From assembly GCA_021821235.1 (NCBI GenBank), contig JAKACS010000008.1, positions 1-15,561 on the forward strand: a stretch of DNA of 15,561 nucleotides. The letters run 5' to 3'. The position numbers were made by a program, and so were the translations under genes. The DNA comes from Bacillota bacterium. Its GTDB lineage: Bacteria; Bacillota; Bacilli; Bacillales_B; DSM-18226. The notes beneath the pieces are model-generated. The model did no database searches, was not told the origin of the DNA, and saw only the letters and a list, made by a program, of their open reading frames with translations. This document shows, piece after piece, positions 14,720-15,561 of this stretch. Position 1 is the stretch's first letter; each line of letters begins with the position of its first letter.

Positions 14720-14818
14720 TGTGGATAAACTTATTCACATTGTACCCCTTGATTTAAGTTACTTTTTTTCATTTATAAACAAATTAATCACAAGTTATCC
14801 ACCAACGCTTGTGGATAA
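14720..14818. promoter_or_regulatory. DnaA-box cluster upstream of sda
   Basis: Two perfect boxes of the form TTATCCACA are on the minus strand at 14720-14728 and 14810-14818. TTATTCACA on the plus strand at 14731-14739 also fits TTATNCACA. Two near matches lie between: TTAATCACA at 14784-14792 and TTATCCACC at 14795-14803. The cluster directly precedes the candidate sda promoter. In B. subtilis sda is controlled by DnaA through boxes in its promoter region, so this arrangement is expected. The rest of the roughly 500-base interval 14443-14940 is AT-rich, with the yqeG promoter and inverted repeats but no gene that I can see. Confidence 0.85.
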
Positions 14819-14826
14819 GAGAACGG

Positions 14827-14855
14827 TTGTTCTATTCGTTTATTTTTGGTAGATT
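14827..14855 (+). promoter_or_regulatory. Candidate sigma-A promoter for sda
   Basis: TTGTTC (14827-14832) and TAGATT (14850-14855) are 17 bases apart, with weak to moderate matches. It lies immediately after the last DnaA box. Transcription would start near 14862, at the GGTACA/TGTACC palindrome. A TATAAG at 14897-14902 is an alternative -10 but has no -35. Confidence 0.35.
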
Positions 14856-14858
14856 AAG

Positions 14859-14875
14859 GGTACACACCTTGTACC
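14859..14875. repeat. Operator-like palindrome at the predicted sda start point
   Basis: GGTACA (14859-14864) and TGTACC (14870-14875) form a perfect 6-bp inverted repeat with a 5-base spacer. It overlaps the predicted +1 of sda. No regulator is assigned; the DnaA boxes are separate from it. Confidence 0.45.
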
Positions 14876-14898
14876 TACTAGTTTATGTCGAACATTTA

Positions 14899-14919
14899 TA
14901 AGTTAGAACGACTAACTTA
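14899..14919 (+). other. Leader hairpin just before sda
   Basis: TAAGTTAG (14899-14906) pairs perfectly with CTAACTTA (14912-14919) around a 5-base loop. It ends 5 bases before the sda GGAGG ribosome-binding site. No T-run follows, so it is more likely a translation or stability element, or a binding site, than a terminator. Confidence 0.5.
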
Positions 14920-14940
14920 CAATTGGAGGTATCACCAAAT

Positions 14941-15081
14941 ATGCGAAAACTGTCTGATGAATTACTGATTGAATCCTACTTTAAAGCAAGAGAACTCAAT
15001 CTAAGCGCCGATTTTATCCGTCTGATTGAAACAGAGATCCACCGCCGTTCCTTAATGACAAAAATTAAAGTCTCTTCCTAA
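14941..15081 (+). CDS. sda: Sda, checkpoint inhibitor of sporulation kinase KinA
   Basis: Sda is a 46-residue helical hairpin that binds the sensor kinase KinA and stops phosphate flow to Spo0A while replication is active or blocked. The product starts [20 protein letters not shown], nearly identical to B. subtilis Sda, and has the same 46-residue length. Hydrophobic residues L21 and F25, known to matter for kinase binding, are conserved. The C-terminus ends VSS, like the uncharged tail that marks Sda for ClpXP breakdown. The ATG has GGAGG 11 bases upstream. The DnaA boxes and hairpin in front fit DnaA-linked control. It stands alone between yqeG (divergent) and psd (convergent). Confidence 0.96.
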   Translation: MRKLSDELLIESYFKARELNLSADFIRLIETEIHRRSLMTKIKVSS

Positions 15082-15089
15082 ATATTCAT

Positions 15090-15113
15090 GCCCCTTTAAG
15101 GGCTTTTTCTTTT
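15090..15113 (+). terminator. Probable terminator after sda
   Basis: GCCC (15090-15093) can pair with GGGC (15100-15103) around a 6-base loop, followed at once by a T-rich stretch at 15104-15113. The stem is short but the position, nine bases after the sda stop, is right. It does not give a U-run for psd coming from the other side. Confidence 0.5.
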
Positions 15114-15118
15114 GCCCG

Positions 15119-15561
15119 TTAACCGTGTAGAGTTGAAAAACGGCCGATCTTTTCACCCACTTTTAGTTCAGCTGGTGGCTGAATTGCTGCATCAGGTTGA
15201 AAAATCTCTTTTTCAAATAGTAATATGACTGTTGATCCGAAGCTAAAATAAGCCATTTCTTCCCCCTTTTTGAGACTTTCACCCACATGGGATATTTCGA
15301 TAGAGTTAACGAACATGGCTCCGACCTTCACGACGGCAACAAAACCGTATTCCGTTTTGATTTCCGTAATCATCCGATAATTTTTCGCAAGCGGGCTTTT
15401 GCCATACTGTAGTCCCCATTTATTGACTGGAAAGGATTTTTTGCCAAGTGTCCAACTCTTTTCCACCGTCCCTGTTACCGGGCTGTGGATCCGGTGATAA
15501 TGGCTCGGACTTAAATAAAGAATCAAGTATGTTCCGTTTATGTATTTCTTTAGCACGGATT
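15119..15561 (-). CDS. psd: Phosphatidylserine decarboxylase Psd, C-terminal part (cut by window edge)
   Basis: Psd converts phosphatidylserine to phosphatidylethanolamine at the membrane. It is a pyruvoyl enzyme that cuts itself at a Gly-Ser bond. The visible 147 or so codons run off the right edge with no start; the full protein is usually about 260 residues, so roughly 115 are missing. Visible marks are LSPSHYHRIHSPVTG with the conserved histidines, KVGAMFVNSI, and the self-cleavage motif FGST (15 codons or so before EKEIFQP), where the serine becomes the pyruvoyl group. In B. subtilis psd lies elsewhere, with pssA; other Bacillaceae carry it beside yqeG-sda as here. It is convergent with sda. 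Confidence 0.93.
   Translation of the reverse strand, partial: SVLKKYINGTYLILYLSPSHYHRIHSPVTGTVEKSWTLGKKSFPVNKWGLQYGKSPLAKNYRMITEIKTEYGFVAVVKVGAMFVNSIEISHVGESLKKGEEMAYFSFGSTVILLFEKEIFQPDAAIQPPAELKVGEKIGRFSTLHG

Noticed and set aside
1..15561. CRISPR array, insertion sequence, prophage, tRNA, riboswitch or defence island
   Set aside because: No regularly spaced repeats, transposase or integrase frames, tRNA-like cloverleaf or known riboswitch pattern was seen; the gene content is the conserved Bacillus backbone throughout.

Overview
The window is chromosomal DNA from a spore-forming, low-to-moderate GC Firmicute of the family Bacillaceae. It carries the conserved neighbourhood known in Bacillus subtilis as yqeG-yqeH-aroE-yqeI-nadD-yqeK-rsfS-yqeM / comER / comEA-comEB-comEC / yqzM / holA / rpsT / gpr / spoIIP / yqxA. 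Gene order and orientation match that backbone. The spore genes gpr and spoIIP, the checkpoint gene sda and the competence genes all point to a Bacillus relative. The proteins diverge clearly from B. subtilis as I recall it, and a phosphatidylserine decarboxylase gene (psd) lies beside sda, so this is a related genus or species and not B. subtilis itself.

Layout from the left. Positions 1-2652 (minus strand) hold the start of yqxA, then spoIIP (engulfment hydrolase) and gpr (protease that degrades spore DNA-protecting proteins). A forespore-type (sigma-F/sigma-G) promoter precedes gpr. Positions 2776-3170 (plus) hold rpsT with a good sigma-A promoter and a two-way terminator shared with holA. 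Positions 3165-4181 (minus) are holA (DNA polymerase III delta), and 4478-4612 (plus) is the 44-codon membrane gene yqzM. Positions 4764-8385 (minus) are the late competence operon comEA-comEB-comEC, with comER divergent at 8471-9289. A two-way terminator at 9335-9371 separates comER from a tightly packed eight-gene minus-strand operon at 9397-14442: yqeG, yqeH, aroE, yhbY, nadD, yqeK, rsfS, yqeM. That operon joins ribosome assembly and silencing (YqeH, YhbY, RsfS), NAD synthesis (NadD), dinucleotide turnover (YqeK) and the shikimate pathway (AroE). Positions 14443-14940 are a regulatory intergenic region. It carries the yqeG promoter on one strand and, on the other, a DnaA-box cluster, a candidate promoter, an operator-like palindrome and a leader hairpin in front of sda. 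The 3' part of psd closes the window.

How the genes work together: sda reports DnaA and replication status to the sporulation phosphorelay. gpr and spoIIP act later in sporulation and at germination. ComEA binds incoming DNA at the cell surface and ComEC conducts it through the membrane.

No mobile element, CRISPR array, tRNA or foreign island was seen, and no clearly new system. The interest lies in regulatory DNA: the sda upstream region, several perfect inverted repeats near promoters, a hairpin and a possible internal promoter within the comE operon, and the absence of obvious ComK boxes before comEA. Many start codons here are TTG or GTG. I moved several starts from the longest open frame to the codon supported by a ribosome-binding site and family length. 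All family assignments come from recognising motifs and remembered homologues; no search was run.
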